Positions 9,288 to 18,044 of a stretch of DNA of 64,000 nt are shown here, piece by piece (the stretch's first letter is position 1; every line of letters begins with the position of its first letter). Location: assembly GCF_026340305.1 (NCBI RefSeq), contig NZ_JAPEPI010000002.1:682001-746000 (forward strand), read 5' to 3'. A model generated the notes under the pieces. It worked only from the letters and a program-made list of their open reading frames with translations, was not told the DNA's origin and made no database searches. Both the position numbers and the translations under genes were made by a program. This DNA comes from Streptomyces sp. NBC_01381 (GTDB taxonomy: Bacteria; Actinomycetota; Actinomycetes; Streptomycetales; Streptomycetaceae).

Positions 9288-9288
9288 C

Positions 9289-9471
9289 TTACTCGTCCTC
9301 GTCCTCGTCGTCGAGGCGGGCCAGCCACGTCGCGAGGCGCTCCACCGGCACCTCGAAGTCCGGGTTGAGGTCGACGAAGGTGCGGAGCTGCTCGGCGAGC
9401 CACTCGAAGGTGACCTCCTCCTCGCCGCGCCGCTTCTCCAGTTCCTCGATGCCACGGTCGGTGAAGTACAA
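9289..9471 (-). CDS. Small acidic protein, DUF6104-like
   Basis: A 60-residue acidic protein (MYFTDRGIEELEKRRGEEEV..., tail DDEDEDE). It matches the widespread small Streptomyces DUF6104 family as I recall it. The start codon is TTG at 9471, with GGAG nine bases upstream; no ATG/GTG alternative preserves the conserved YFTDRGIEELEKR N-terminus. Two helices are predicted, no membrane segment is seen and the function is unknown. It converges on the LLM gene, separated by a dispersed repeat. Confidence 0.8.
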   Translation of the reverse strand: MYFTDRGIEELEKRRGEEEVTFEWLAEQLRTFVDLNPDFEVPVERLATWLARLDDEDEDE

Positions 9472-9591
9472 GGGGGGCTCCGCTGGACTCGAAAACGCTC
9501 TGTCTCAGCCAGGATAGGCGTCATTCCCTCGCCCTTGCCCCATGCATCGAGTTAGCCTTCTCCTCCTTGTCATGGGGGAACGGGGGTCTTT

Positions 9592-9990
9592 GTGACGGAT
9601 GGGATCGCACAGATTCGGCTCGACGACGGCACCGCCGTCTGGGCGCGCATCACCGAGGCACAGGAAATCGACGGCGGCAGCGGCTTCCGGGACACCGGGG
9701 TCGGCGGTCGCGTCATCGACATGGCGAGCGGACTGAGCGACGTCGTCAGCGGGGTGGTGCGCTCCCTGCGCGCCGGGCTCGCACCCACCGCCCCCGTCGA
9801 GGTCGCCGTGAACTTCGGCATCGAGCTCTCCGCCCAGTCCGGCAAGGTCGTCAGTGTCCTCGCCGACGGCGGCGGCAAGGCGTCCGTTTCCGTGTCGCTG
9901 ACCTGGACGGAACCCGCGACGGAACCCGCGACAGAACCCACGACGGAACCAGCGACAGAACCAGCGGCCACGGCGACTGGCGTGCAATGA
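9592..9990 (+). CDS. Trypsin-co-occurring domain 1 protein (CU044_2847 family)
   Basis: A 132-residue protein. Residues 1-105 form the small beta-rich Trypco1 domain (IAQIRLDDGTAVWARI, VEVAVNFGIELSAQSGKV). Residues ~106-128 are a tail of TEPA-type tetrapeptide repeats encoded by a 12-bp minisatellite (about 9907-9966). The GTG at 9592 is the likely start. The ATG of the next gene lies inside its last codons (ATGA overlap), so the two are coupled. Trypco1 occurs beside trypsin-like/VMAP proteins in vWA-MoxR-associated conflict systems (family knowledge). Its exact function is unknown. It is the first gene of a block running to 21077. Confidence 0.85.
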   Translation: MTDGIAQIRLDDGTAVWARITEAQEIDGGSGFRDTGVGGRVIDMASGLSDVVSGVVRSLRAGLAPTAPVEVAVNFGIELSAQSGKVVSVLADGGGKASVSVSLTWTEPATEPATEPTTEPATEPAATATGVQ

Positions 9991-12047
9991 GCGCCTTCCA
10001 GGGGACAGTGCGCCCCTCACTCGCGCGCATCGTGGAGCCCGGCGAGGGGTATGAGCAGCACGGTGACCACTACTGGGGCTCGGGCTTTTTCATTGCCCCT
10101 CAGTGGCTGCTGACCTGCGCACACGTCGTGGGAAAGGGGGGAGCCGCAGTGTGGCGGAGCGAGCAGGCCGTCGGCGTTGTCTGGCAGGGCGGCACCGCCA
10201 CGGGCAGGGTCGTCCTTGCCAAGCCCCGCCCTTCGGTCCCCGAAGAGAACCGGTCGCGCTGGGAAGTCCCCGACATCGCCCTGGTCCACGTCCCGGACGC
10301 GCGCGACGCCCCCTGCGTCTGGCTGAGCGAGCGGCCCCCGTCCATCCCCGCCGAGATCAGCCTGCACGGCTGGTCGCGGGAGACCGGTGACCTCGGAGTG
10401 CGCGACGGGCTCGGCCAGGCCCAGGCGCACGACACCCGGACGCTGCTGCTGACCGGCGTCCTGCCCGTCGAGGGAGTCTCCGGCGGGCCCGTCGTCGACC
10501 GGGAGTCCGGCGCCGTGATCGCCGTGGTCAAGGCCGTCGGCCGCAGCGAGGGCCTCGCGGTCCCGGTCACCGCGCTGCACGAGCTGTACGACCTGCCGGG
10601 CGGCGACGTCCTGCACACGGTGCTGCGCGAACACGACCGCCACCACCTGCGGCGCTACCGCGATGGCGGCTCCGACGACTGGACGCGCACCCAGCTCAAG
10701 CTGCGCACCCGTGGCGCACCGGGACTCACCCCGGACCTGCGGGTGCACCTGTACGGCCTGCTCGCCGAACTCCCGCCGCCCAGCGGCCCCGGCGAGGTCA
10801 TGGAGCTCGTAGAAGAGGTCAAGGCTCGTGTGCTGGCGGAGGATTTCCGCTCGCCCATCGAGCAGGACCCGCGCAGCTGGCGCGAGGGGGCCGGGCTCCT
10901 GCACGACCTGCCGGACATCCGGGGAAAGGCGAAACCGCACGAACTCGACCTCGACGCCGTGCTGTTGTACGCCGCGAAGGTCGCCCGGCACACCGCGCTC
11001 ACCCGCCGCGACACGGCCGCGCCACAAGCGCTGCGCGACCTCGCCGACTGGGTGACCTTCCGGTCCGAGATGGCCCGCGGCCCGATCGCCGAGGAGATCG
11101 GCCACGCCCTCGCCCCGGTCCTGAACGGCACGGACGTCGCGCCCCCGCCGACCGCGACCGTGCGGGAGAACCGCAGCCGGGCCCGTGCCGACGTCCTCGT
11201 GGAGGTCGGCGAACCCGACTACGGCGGCCGCTACCCGTGGCGGGTCAAGCTGCTGTTCGACGGCCGCGACGTGAGCCCGTTCGACGGCGACGACCGTGGA
11301 GTGCCGCGCTCCCAACTGCGCAGGACCCTGCGCGGGCCCCTCGCCAGCGCGCTGCGCCAGGGCGACAGCGGGGAGAACCTCGCCGCCGTCGAGGCCCTGC
11401 TGCCACGGCAGTTGTTCGACGAACCGATCGACGCCTGGCGCCTGATACCCGATGGCGCCGACGACGACGATTACGACGAGTGGGACCCGCCCTACATGCC
11501 GCTCGGCCGGCGCCGGGTCGTCGTCATCCGCGACCGCAGGCGCAACGCGAGAGACGCCATCCCCGAGTGGCGGCGGCTGTGGAACGCCGCCGACGGCCCG
11601 CTGGCCGCCGTGCCGCTGCGCGACGAGGCAGCCGTGTCGGGGCATGGCCCGTCCGTACGCCGCGAGAGCAGGCCCGCGGCGTTCGGCAGGCTGATGGGGG
11701 CCGAGCGCGGATCGGTGCCGGTCTACTGCGGGCACGTCGAACACGGCGACGGCTTCGCCGCCATGTCCACCGCCCTCGCCGCCGGACACCCGCTCGCCCT
11801 GTGGCGGCGCAACGGCCAGAACCACGACGACTGCCAGGAGTTCCACGACCGGGCAGGCCGATTTCTGGCCAAGGCCGGCAGCGCCGCCGGACTCCGCGAC
11901 CGCATCCAGGAACTGCGCGTCCACGCCAGCACCCCGGAACTGGCCGCAGACTCCGGATGGGCCGACGGAATCGCCGTTCTGTTCGACCCTCCGGACCGTC
12001 CGCCGTATGGTGCTGAAGCCATCTCGCCGCCACCCATGGAGACTTGA
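9987..12047 (+). CDS. Trypsin-like protease fused to VMAP-type region
   Basis: A 686-residue protein. Residues ~1-200 are a trypsin-fold serine protease with a complete triad: His46 (LLTCAHVVG), Asp96 (DIALVHV) and Ser165 (GVSGGPVVD). There is no signal peptide, so it acts in the cytoplasm. The remainder matches the vWA-MoxR-associated protein (VMAP) middle and C-terminal regions by character and context: an ELLPP-type helical segment, then YPWRVKLLFDGRDV and MPLGRRRVVVIRDRRR near residues 500-515. In conflict systems the protease is a candidate executioner or activator released by the NTPase modules (inference). It overlaps the Trypco1 gene by four bases and precedes the MoxR gene. Confidence 0.87.
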   Translation: MSAFQGTVRPSLARIVEPGEGYEQHGDHYWGSGFFIAPQWLLTCAHVVGKGGAAVWRSEQAVGVVWQGGTATGRVVLAKPRPSVPEENRSRWEVPDIALVHVPDARDAPCVWLSERPPSIPAEISLHGWSRETGDLGVRDGLGQAQAHDTRTLLLTGVLPVEGVSGGPVVDRESGAVIAVVKAVGRSEGLAVPVTALHELYDLPGGDVLHTVLREHDRHHLRRYRDGGSDDWTRTQLKLRTRGAPGLTPDLRVHLYGLLAELPPPSGPGEVMELVEEVKARVLAEDFRSPIEQDPRSWREGAGLLHDLPDIRGKAKPHELDLDAVLLYAAKVARHTALTRRDTAAPQALRDLADWVTFRSEMARGPIAEEIGHALAPVLNGTDVAPPPTATVRENRSRARADVLVEVGEPDYGGRYPWRVKLLFDGRDVSPFDGDDRGVPRSQLRRTLRGPLASALRQGDSGENLAAVEALLPRQLFDEPIDAWRLIPDGADDDDYDEWDPPYMPLGRRRVVVIRDRRRNARDAIPEWRRLWNAADGPLAAVPLRDEAAVSGHGPSVRRESRPAAFGRLMGAERGSVPVYCGHVEHGDGFAAMSTALAAGHPLALWRRNGQNHDDCQEFHDRAGRFLAKAGSAAGLRDRIQELRVHASTPELAADSGWADGIAVLFDPPDRPPYGAEAISPPPMET

Positions 12048-12178
12048 TGGACCGTCAAATTCCGGAAGGAGGCCGGAAGGGGACCGGAATCAGGGTCGAA
12101 ACGCCGGGCAGGTCGGCGGTAGTGTCATCGTCGCCTGTACCCGCTGCGCGGCCTCACCAGAGCCGGGAGGAGCCCAAG

Positions 12179-13192
12179 GTGAATGACTGGCGGATCTACC
12201 GCGGTGTCGGTGAGCCGCACGACGGTGTGCAGCGGTTACCCGCCCCGCCCCCCTGGCGCGACTTCGCCGCATCGGGACGGGACGCGGAACCGGGCACCGA
12301 CCCGAGCACGGCCCGCAGGCTCGGCTTCCAGCGCACCCTCGTCGAGAACTACGCACCCAGGCCCTCCGAGACCGACGCCGTCAACGCCGCGCTGTATCTG
12401 CGCCGCCCGCTCCTGGCGACCGGCAACCCCGGCACCGGAAAGTCGACCCTCGCCTACGCCGTCGCCCACGAGCTGGGCCTCGGCCGGGTCCTTCGCTGGC
12501 CCATCGTGAGCCGCTCCACCCTCCGGGACGGGCTCTACCGCTACGACGCCATCGGCCGCCTCCAGGACGTCCAGCTGGAGCGCGCCCAGGGCGAGCCGGG
12601 GGGCCACGCGGCGGCGCCCGGCATCGGCTCGTACATCCGGCTCGGACCACTCGGCACCGCGCTGCTCCCCTCCGACCTGCCGCGCGTGCTGCTCATCGAC
12701 GAGCTCGACAAGAGCGACCTCGACCTCCCCAACGACCTCCTGAACGCCCTGGAAGAGGGCGAGTTCGCGATACCGGAGCTCGAACGCATCGCGGACCGCG
12801 AACCCGCCGTCCAGGTGCTCACCGACGACGGCCGCAAGGTGACCGTCACCGGAGGCCGGATCGCCTGCACCACGTTCCCGTTCATCGTGCTCACCTCCAA
12901 CGGCGAGCGGGACTTCCCGGCCCCGCTGCTCAGGCGCTGCGTCCAGCTCGAACTGGAGCCGCCGGGCGAGGAGCAGCTCAAGTCGATGGTCGAGGCCCAT
13001 CTCGGCGGCGCGGGCGCGGCCGAGGGCCGGGATCTGATCGACCGGTTCCTGGAACGCGAGCCCGGCGAGGTCATCGCCGCCGACCAGCTCCTCAACGCCC
13101 TCTATCTCACCCAGCACGCCCCGCACACCGAGCGCCTCACCCGGGAGCGGATCGCCACCTTGCTCATGCGGCCACTCGACCGTTCGAGGTGA
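12179..13192 (+). CDS. MoxR-type AAA+ ATPase
   Basis: A 337-residue AAA+ ATPase. Walker A is GNPGTGKST with Lys88. Walker B is VLLIDELDKSDLD, the sensor-1 region is FIVLTSNGERDFP, and an arginine pair follows (PLLRRCVQLEL). The N-terminal ~60 residues are a Trp/Pro-rich extension typical of the conflict-system MoxR. I chose GTG at 12179 because GGGAGGAG lies upstream at 12166-12173 and the protein from there begins with the conserved NDWRIYRGVG. MoxR ATPases act with vWA-domain partners as chaperone-like switches. The next gene supplies a vWA-like partner seven bases downstream. Confidence 0.93.
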   Translation: MNDWRIYRGVGEPHDGVQRLPAPPPWRDFAASGRDAEPGTDPSTARRLGFQRTLVENYAPRPSETDAVNAALYLRRPLLATGNPGTGKSTLAYAVAHELGLGRVLRWPIVSRSTLRDGLYRYDAIGRLQDVQLERAQGEPGGHAAAPGIGSYIRLGPLGTALLPSDLPRVLLIDELDKSDLDLPNDLLNALEEGEFAIPELERIADREPAVQVLTDDGRKVTVTGGRIACTTFPFIVLTSNGERDFPAPLLRRCVQLELEPPGEEQLKSMVEAHLGGAGAAEGRDLIDRFLEREPGEVIAADQLLNALYLTQHAPHTERLTRERIATLLMRPLDRSR

Positions 13193-13199
13193 TGGCCCG

Positions 13200-16100
13200 G
13201 TGCAGCGGATGCATCTGGGAGAGCTCATCGGCAGGCTCCGTGACGGCGGCCTCGACCCCACCGCCGAGGAGGTCGCCGACGCCGTCTGGCTCGCTCAGTG
13301 GCTCCCGCACGCCTCCCGGCCCGGTGAACCGGACGCCCCGCAGGACACCGCCCCACCGCGGTCCGACGGCACCCGGGAACCGGCGGGGGAGGGGGACGAC
13401 GCAGCCGCCGCGGAAGCTCCCGAACCGCCGCTCCGGGCGGCGGGATCCGCGGACGTGCCCCTGCACCTGCCGGGCGGCACGGCGGACTCCCGTGACGCGG
13501 GACCCGGTCTTCCCGTGCGCGCCCCCGCGGCGGCCGCCCTGCCCGGCCTGCTCGGCCTGCAGCAGGCCCTGCGCCCCCTGCGCCGCTACGCCCCGTACCC
13601 CGTCCGCCCCGTCGACGGCAGCCTCGACGAGGACGCCACCGCCGAACGCTTCGCCGTGACCGGCCTCCTCGTCCCCGTCCTGCGCGCGGCCCGCCACCGG
13701 AGCGTCGACGTCCAGCTGCTCATGGACACCGGGCCCGCGATGGCCGTGTGGGAACAGCTGGTCGAGGAACTGCGGCAAGCCTGCGAGCAGTCGGGGGTCT
13801 TCCGCGACGTCCAGGTCCACCAGCTGTACGACAACGGCGACGGTGTACCGCTCGTCGGCACCACCACAGGACCGCACAGCCGCACCCGCCTGCGCTCGGC
13901 CGACCAGCTGCACGATCCGGCGGGCCGCCGCCTCACCCTGGTCGTCAGCGACTGCGTGGGCCCGCTGTGGCAGAACGGCGCGGCGCAGCGCCTTTTGCGC
14001 ACCTGGCCCGGCGGCTCGCCGATCGCCGTGATCCAGCCGCTGCCCTCCCGGCTGTGGGCGCGTACGGCACTGCCCGCCGAGCCGGGACTCCTCACGCGTA
14101 CGCCGGAACCGGGCGGCCGCACCGTCTTCGACCCCGCCGACGAGCCGTGGGAGCCGCTGCCCCGCGGAGCCAAGGCGATCCCCGTGCTGCAGCCGACCCC
14201 CGAGGCGTTCGCGGCCTGGGCGCGGCTGCTTGCCGGTCAGGGCGGACCCGTGCCCGGCTGGGCGGCCTGGGTGACCCCGGAGTCCGACGGCTCCGGAGCC
14301 CCGCTCGCCCCCGTACCGCCGGCGGGGCGCAGCGACGACGACCTGCTGCGGGCCTTCCGGGCCACCGCGTCGCCCGGCGCCATGCGGCTCGCCGTCTGTC
14401 TCGCTGCGGCCCCGCTCTCGCTGCCCGTCATGCAGCTCGTGCAGCGCACCATGCTGCCCGACACCGGGCCGATGGAGCTGGCCGAGGTCCTGCTCGGCGG
14501 GCTGCTCAGGCAGCTGCCGGGAACGGAGGCGCGGCCCTGCTTCGTCTATCCCGCACGCGTCCAGGAGCTGCTCCTCAGCTCCCTCGACCGGGCCGCCGCG
14601 GGCCTCGTGCTCAAGCACTGCTCGGCCTATGTGGAACGCCACTTCGACCGTGGCACCCGTAACTTCGCCGCCCTCGCGGCGGCCCGCATCGCCGGGCACG
14701 ACGAGCAGGAGAGCGACCCGGGCACCGCGGCCGGCGCCGACGAGGACACCACGGACACGACGGCTTCCGGAGTCGAGTCCGAGTTGTTCGCCACGGTCCC
14801 CGCCCGCGTCCTGCGCTTCTACCAACCGGACCTCGTCGCCGCCGAGCCCCTCCTGGAGGCCGAGCGGCTCCTCGCCAGGTGGCACGACCAGGCGGACCCT
14901 TCCGTGCTGCTCCGCGCGCGGGCACAGGCCGAGGCGGCGCTGCGGGGCAGCGGAGACGGGGCCGCCGAGGACGCCGAAAGCTCCGTACGGGCCCGCCTCG
15001 TCCTCGGCCGGGTGCTGCGCGCCGAGTCCACGACGGCGCGTGTACGCGGGACCGAGCGCCGCCTCACCCTGCTGCACGAGGCAGCGGCCGTACTCGACGA
15101 AGCCCTCCGCGCGGCCGCCGATGCCAGCCCGGCCCACGCCGACGTCGCCCTCGAACTCGCCGCCGTACAGCACGAGTTGTGGCGCACCACGCAGGACGCG
15201 CACTTCCTTCAGCGGGCGCTCGCCGCGCTGCCGGGCAACCCCGCGCAGTGGCCCGCCGACCGCCGCCGCGCCCTGCTGCTGCGCCGCGGACGCCTCCTGC
15301 TCGCCGACGGGAATCCGGCCGCCGCGGCCCGCGAACTCCGCGCCGCCTGCGACATGCTGGACGCCGACGGCGCCCCTGACGGCGTACGCTGCCCGGCCCT
15401 GCTCGACCTGGCCGAAGCCCTGGGCGTCGTCGACACCCCCGAGGAGACCGCAGCCGTGTTCGCCAGGGCGGAAGAGGCCGCCGGTACGGACCCGGCGCTG
15501 CGCCTGCGCTGCCTCTCCGCACGGGCGGCCTTCCACGAGGCGAACGGCGACCACCAGAACGCCGACCGCGCCTACGAAGCAGCCGCCCACCTCGCGCCGC
15601 CCGACAGCGAGCGCCGCAGCGGACTGCTCACCGTCTGGGGCGAGTCGCTGCTGCGCCGCGCCGCCGCGGAGACCGGCGCGGCGATCGTCGACCGCGCCGA
15701 GAACGTGCTGCGCGAGGCGCTCACGGCGCTGCCCGCGCGCGCCCCCGACCGCGGCAGGCTGCTCGGCCTGGTGGGCAGCGCGCTCGCCCAGCGCTTCCGT
15801 CATCTCGGCTTCCTGCCCGACCTGTTCGAGAGCCGCCACCTCCTCGGCCAGGCGATCCGGGGTGCGCGCGACGCACGGGTCCGCGCCGAGGGGCGGCTCC
15901 AACTGGGCCGGGTCATCGTCGAGTTGCGCCGCCGCACCGGAACTCCCGTGCTCGCCGAGGCGTTGCAGGCGTACGAGCACGCCGAACAGGAGGCCCGCAT
16001 CGCCTACGGCCGTGCGCCGGGGTCGGTGACGGCGGCGCGTGCGCTGCACGGGCAGGGCGGCGTACTGGAACTGATGGGCCGCTCGGCGGCGGCGCGCACC

Positions 16101-16316
16101 GCCTACCGGTCGGCCGCCGACGAGTGGCGGCAGCTGACCGGCGTGCTGCGTGAAGTGGACTGGCAGGAGGTCGAGTTGACCCGCGCCAGAGCGGCGGCCG
16201 TCGGTGCCGACGAGCTCGCACTCCCCGGTGCCGACCGGCTGTCCGACGAGGACTGGGACCGGGCGTCCCCGCCGTGGTGCACCTGGGGAGGGGTGCGGGC
16301 AGTGCTCACCGCCTAG
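13200..16316 (+). CDS. SAV_2336 N-terminal-related protein: vWA-like domain plus TPR array
   Basis: A 1038-residue protein. Residues ~1-40 are the SAV_2336 N-terminal helix bundle (LGELIGRLRDGGLDPTAEEV), followed by a Pro/Ala-rich linker. Residues ~150-330 form a vWA-like fold with an LLMDTGPAMAVW strand (Asp in the MIDAS position) and LVVSDCVGPLW. A winged-helix-like section follows. From ~570 to the end it is a superhelical array of Ala/Leu/Arg-rich tetratricopeptide-like helices. GTG at 13200, seven bases after the MoxR stop and preceded by GAGGTGA, is the likely start; ATG 13209 is possible. It is the probable partner of the MoxR ATPase in a vWA-MoxR system. Confidence 0.88.
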   Translation: MQRMHLGELIGRLRDGGLDPTAEEVADAVWLAQWLPHASRPGEPDAPQDTAPPRSDGTREPAGEGDDAAAAEAPEPPLRAAGSADVPLHLPGGTADSRDAGPGLPVRAPAAAALPGLLGLQQALRPLRRYAPYPVRPVDGSLDEDATAERFAVTGLLVPVLRAARHRSVDVQLLMDTGPAMAVWEQLVEELRQACEQSGVFRDVQVHQLYDNGDGVPLVGTTTGPHSRTRLRSADQLHDPAGRRLTLVVSDCVGPLWQNGAAQRLLRTWPGGSPIAVIQPLPSRLWARTALPAEPGLLTRTPEPGGRTVFDPADEPWEPLPRGAKAIPVLQPTPEAFAAWARLLAGQGGPVPGWAAWVTPESDGSGAPLAPVPPAGRSDDDLLRAFRATASPGAMRLAVCLAAAPLSLPVMQLVQRTMLPDTGPMELAEVLLGGLLRQLPGTEARPCFVYPARVQELLLSSLDRAAAGLVLKHCSAYVERHFDRGTRNFAALAAARIAGHDEQESDPGTAAGADEDTTDTTASGVESELFATVPARVLRFYQPDLVAAEPLLEAERLLARWHDQADPSVLLRARAQAEAALRGSGDGAAEDAESSVRARLVLGRVLRAESTTARVRGTERRLTLLHEAAAVLDEALRAAADASPAHADVALELAAVQHELWRTTQDAHFLQRALAALPGNPAQWPADRRRALLLRRGRLLLADGNPAAAARELRAACDMLDADGAPDGVRCPALLDLAEALGVVDTPEETAAVFARAEEAAGTDPALRLRCLSARAAFHEANGDHQNADRAYEAAAHLAPPDSERRSGLLTVWGESLLRRAAAETGAAIVDRAENVLREALTALPARAPDRGRLLGLVGSALAQRFRHLGFLPDLFESRHLLGQAIRGARDARVRAEGRLQLGRVIVELRRRTGTPVLAEALQAYEHAEQEARIAYGRAPGSVTAARALHGQGGVLELMGRSAAARTAYRSAADEWRQLTGVLREVDWQEVELTRARAAAVGADELALPGADRLSDEDWDRASPPWCTWGGVRAVLTA

Positions 16317-16452
16317 CAAGCAGTGCGCACCGCGCAACAAACGGACGTGTGGCCGGAGTTAAGTCGAACAGGTTTCTGTTTCACCGGCCTCGGGAAGAAC
16401 CGTGCAGCCGTGACGGCCGTACGGGACGGGTGTCGTGAGAGAGGAGCCGACG

Positions 16453-16728
16453 GTGTCGGAGCAGGTGAAATGGGTGACCGGCCCCGAAGGGGGCCCCGGG
16501 CGAGCTCCGCTCCTGCTCGACCTGGCCCACGTGGACCTGCGGACATTGCGTGCCATGGACGATCCACGGCTCGCCGAAGCGGTCGAGCGGGTGCTCGGTC
16601 AGTCGCGGGATCTCGGCGAGTCCTGGTACGGCCCCACCGACCCCGACTTTGTCCGGAGCAGGCCCGTCGACCACCAGTTTCCGGCCGGAAGCGGTCGATT
16701 GTCGCCCGGTGAGGAAAGGGCGGGGTGA
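16453..16728 (+). CDS. Putative RiPP precursor, FxSxx-family-like, with atypical C-terminus
   Basis: A 91-residue small protein. Residues ~19-50 match the leader seen in FxSxx-COOH (FxsA-type) precursors: PLLLDLAHVDLRTLRAMDD then PRLAEAVERVLGQ. The expected C-terminal Phe-x-Ser-x-x is absent. The tail is longer and reads SWYGPTDPDFVRSRPVDHQF and then a Gly/Ser/Glu-rich end. The GTG at 16453 has AGGAG upstream; GTG 16435 is an alternative. The stop overlaps the GTG of the HExxH hydroxylase gene (GTGA), so both are translated together, which supports a substrate-enzyme relation. Modification of the tail is inferred, not seen. Confidence 0.72.
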   Translation: MSEQVKWVTGPEGGPGRAPLLLDLAHVDLRTLRAMDDPRLAEAVERVLGQSRDLGESWYGPTDPDFVRSRPVDHQFPAGSGRLSPGEERAG

Positions 16729-17990
16729 CGCTGGCGCCGGTATCCTCCGCGGTCTTCGCAGAGCTGGCCAGGACCAGACCCCTCCCGACGGGTACGACGG
16801 CACTGCGTGCCGGGCTGCACACCCGCCGCATGGTGCTCCTCAAGGCCCTCATCGCCCGGGTCGACCGGATGGACCCCGTCGTGCGCCGACGGTTCGACCG
16901 GGACTGGCAGGTCCTCGAGCAGGCCGAGCTGGCCCGTCCCGCAGTTGTCCGGGACGTCCTGGACTACCCCATGACCGGCGCCTGGCTCGCCGCGAACCTC
17001 GCCGCGCCCGACGGGCCCGCGTTCGAACGGCATCTCACGCACTTCGGCGCCGTCGCCGCCACCGCCGCCGTGCGCGCGGGCTGTCAGGTCACCATGGCCG
17101 TCGAGGTTCCATCGGGCCTGCTCGCGCTGCCGGGGCTCGGTGTCCTTCGCTGCCCGGCCGGCCGGGCCCGGCTGCGGATCCGGGCCGGGCTGCTGCGAGC
17201 GGAGGGCGGCGGAATCCCCGGTGGCACCCTTCTGCATGTTCCACCGGGGGGCCGGCCGCGCGGTGGTGGCCGCGGCTGGTCCGGGCTGCGTGACCTGCCC
17301 GACGACGCCGTCGTCCTCGACGACCTGGACCCCTACCGCGTACCGGCCTCCGGCATCGGTCCCGCCGCGCTGCCCGCCGCCGAGCGACGCCAGGCGCCGC
17401 ACCGGTCCTGGGCGGAGCGCTGGCGCGGCGCCCGGCGGCTCCTGCTGGCCACCGACCCCGGCCGGGTCGCCGAGATCGGCGTCGTCCTGCGAGCCGTGGT
17501 CCCGCTCGGACCCGGTGTCCGCCACGGCGCGCGGCAACCGATGAGCGCCACCCTGCGGGCCGCGCCCGGGGCGGTCCTTGCCGAACTGCCCGTCAGTGCG
17601 GAGGAGATGGCGGAAGTACTCGTCCATGAGGCGCACCACACCAAACTGGCCGCCCTGCAAGAGCTCGTACCGCTGTGCGAGCGGGATGGGGCTGCCGTGC
17701 ACCGCGTGGGCTGGCGTCCGGACCCCCGTCCCATAGCGGGCGTCCTCCAGGGCGCCTATGCCCATCTGGCCCTCACCGACCTGTGGCGACGGGCGGGCGC
17801 CGGCACGCAAACGCCCCGGTCGTGGCGGCGTCGGTCCACAGAGCAGTTCGACGCATACCGCGATCAGGTCGAAAGCGCCTTGTCGATCCTGCTCGAATCC
17901 GATGAACTGACCTTTGAGGGGCGGGAGTTCACGAGAGAAATGGGCAGACACCACGCGAGCCTTGGCCGGTGCTCCCGGCTTCTCGGATGA
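16725..17990 (+). CDS. Stand-alone aKG-HExxH-type peptide beta-hydroxylase
   Basis: A 421-residue protein with a conserved HEAHH at His301-Glu302-x-x-His305, followed by WRPDPRPIAGVLQGAYAHLA about 45 residues later. This is the signature of the HExxH family (TIGR04267-like) now known to include 2-oxoglutarate/iron-dependent peptide beta-hydroxylases. In many FxSxx systems this domain is fused to the radical SAM enzyme FxsB; here it is free and no radical SAM gene is in the window. The GTG start overlaps the precursor stop by four bases, with GAGGAAAGGG upstream. The predicted substrate is the 91-residue peptide (inference). Confidence 0.85.
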   Translation: MTLAPVSSAVFAELARTRPLPTGTTALRAGLHTRRMVLLKALIARVDRMDPVVRRRFDRDWQVLEQAELARPAVVRDVLDYPMTGAWLAANLAAPDGPAFERHLTHFGAVAATAAVRAGCQVTMAVEVPSGLLALPGLGVLRCPAGRARLRIRAGLLRAEGGGIPGGTLLHVPPGGRPRGGGRGWSGLRDLPDDAVVLDDLDPYRVPASGIGPAALPAAERRQAPHRSWAERWRGARRLLLATDPGRVAEIGVVLRAVVPLGPGVRHGARQPMSATLRAAPGAVLAELPVSAEEMAEVLVHEAHHTKLAALQELVPLCERDGAAVHRVGWRPDPRPIAGVLQGAYAHLALTDLWRRAGAGTQTPRSWRRRSTEQFDAYRDQVESALSILLESDELTFEGREFTREMGRHHASLGRCSRLLG

Positions 17991-18044
17991 CACTGTGTCC
18001 ACGATTAGTGACATTGGGTACGTGCAGGTGCAGAGGGAGTACAG

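Noticed and set aside
10017..11924. A 635-codon minus-strand frame opposite the trypsin-VMAP gene
   Set aside because: No motif and no ribosome site; the trypsin triad lies in the plus frame.
13164..16340. A 1058-codon minus-strand frame opposite the vWA/TPR gene
   Set aside because: No recognisable domain, Gly/Arg-rich; a shadow of a well-supported gene.
16367..16380. AACAG/CTGTT dyad before the RiPP-like precursor
   Set aside because: Arms are only five bases long; too short to call an operator without comparative data.
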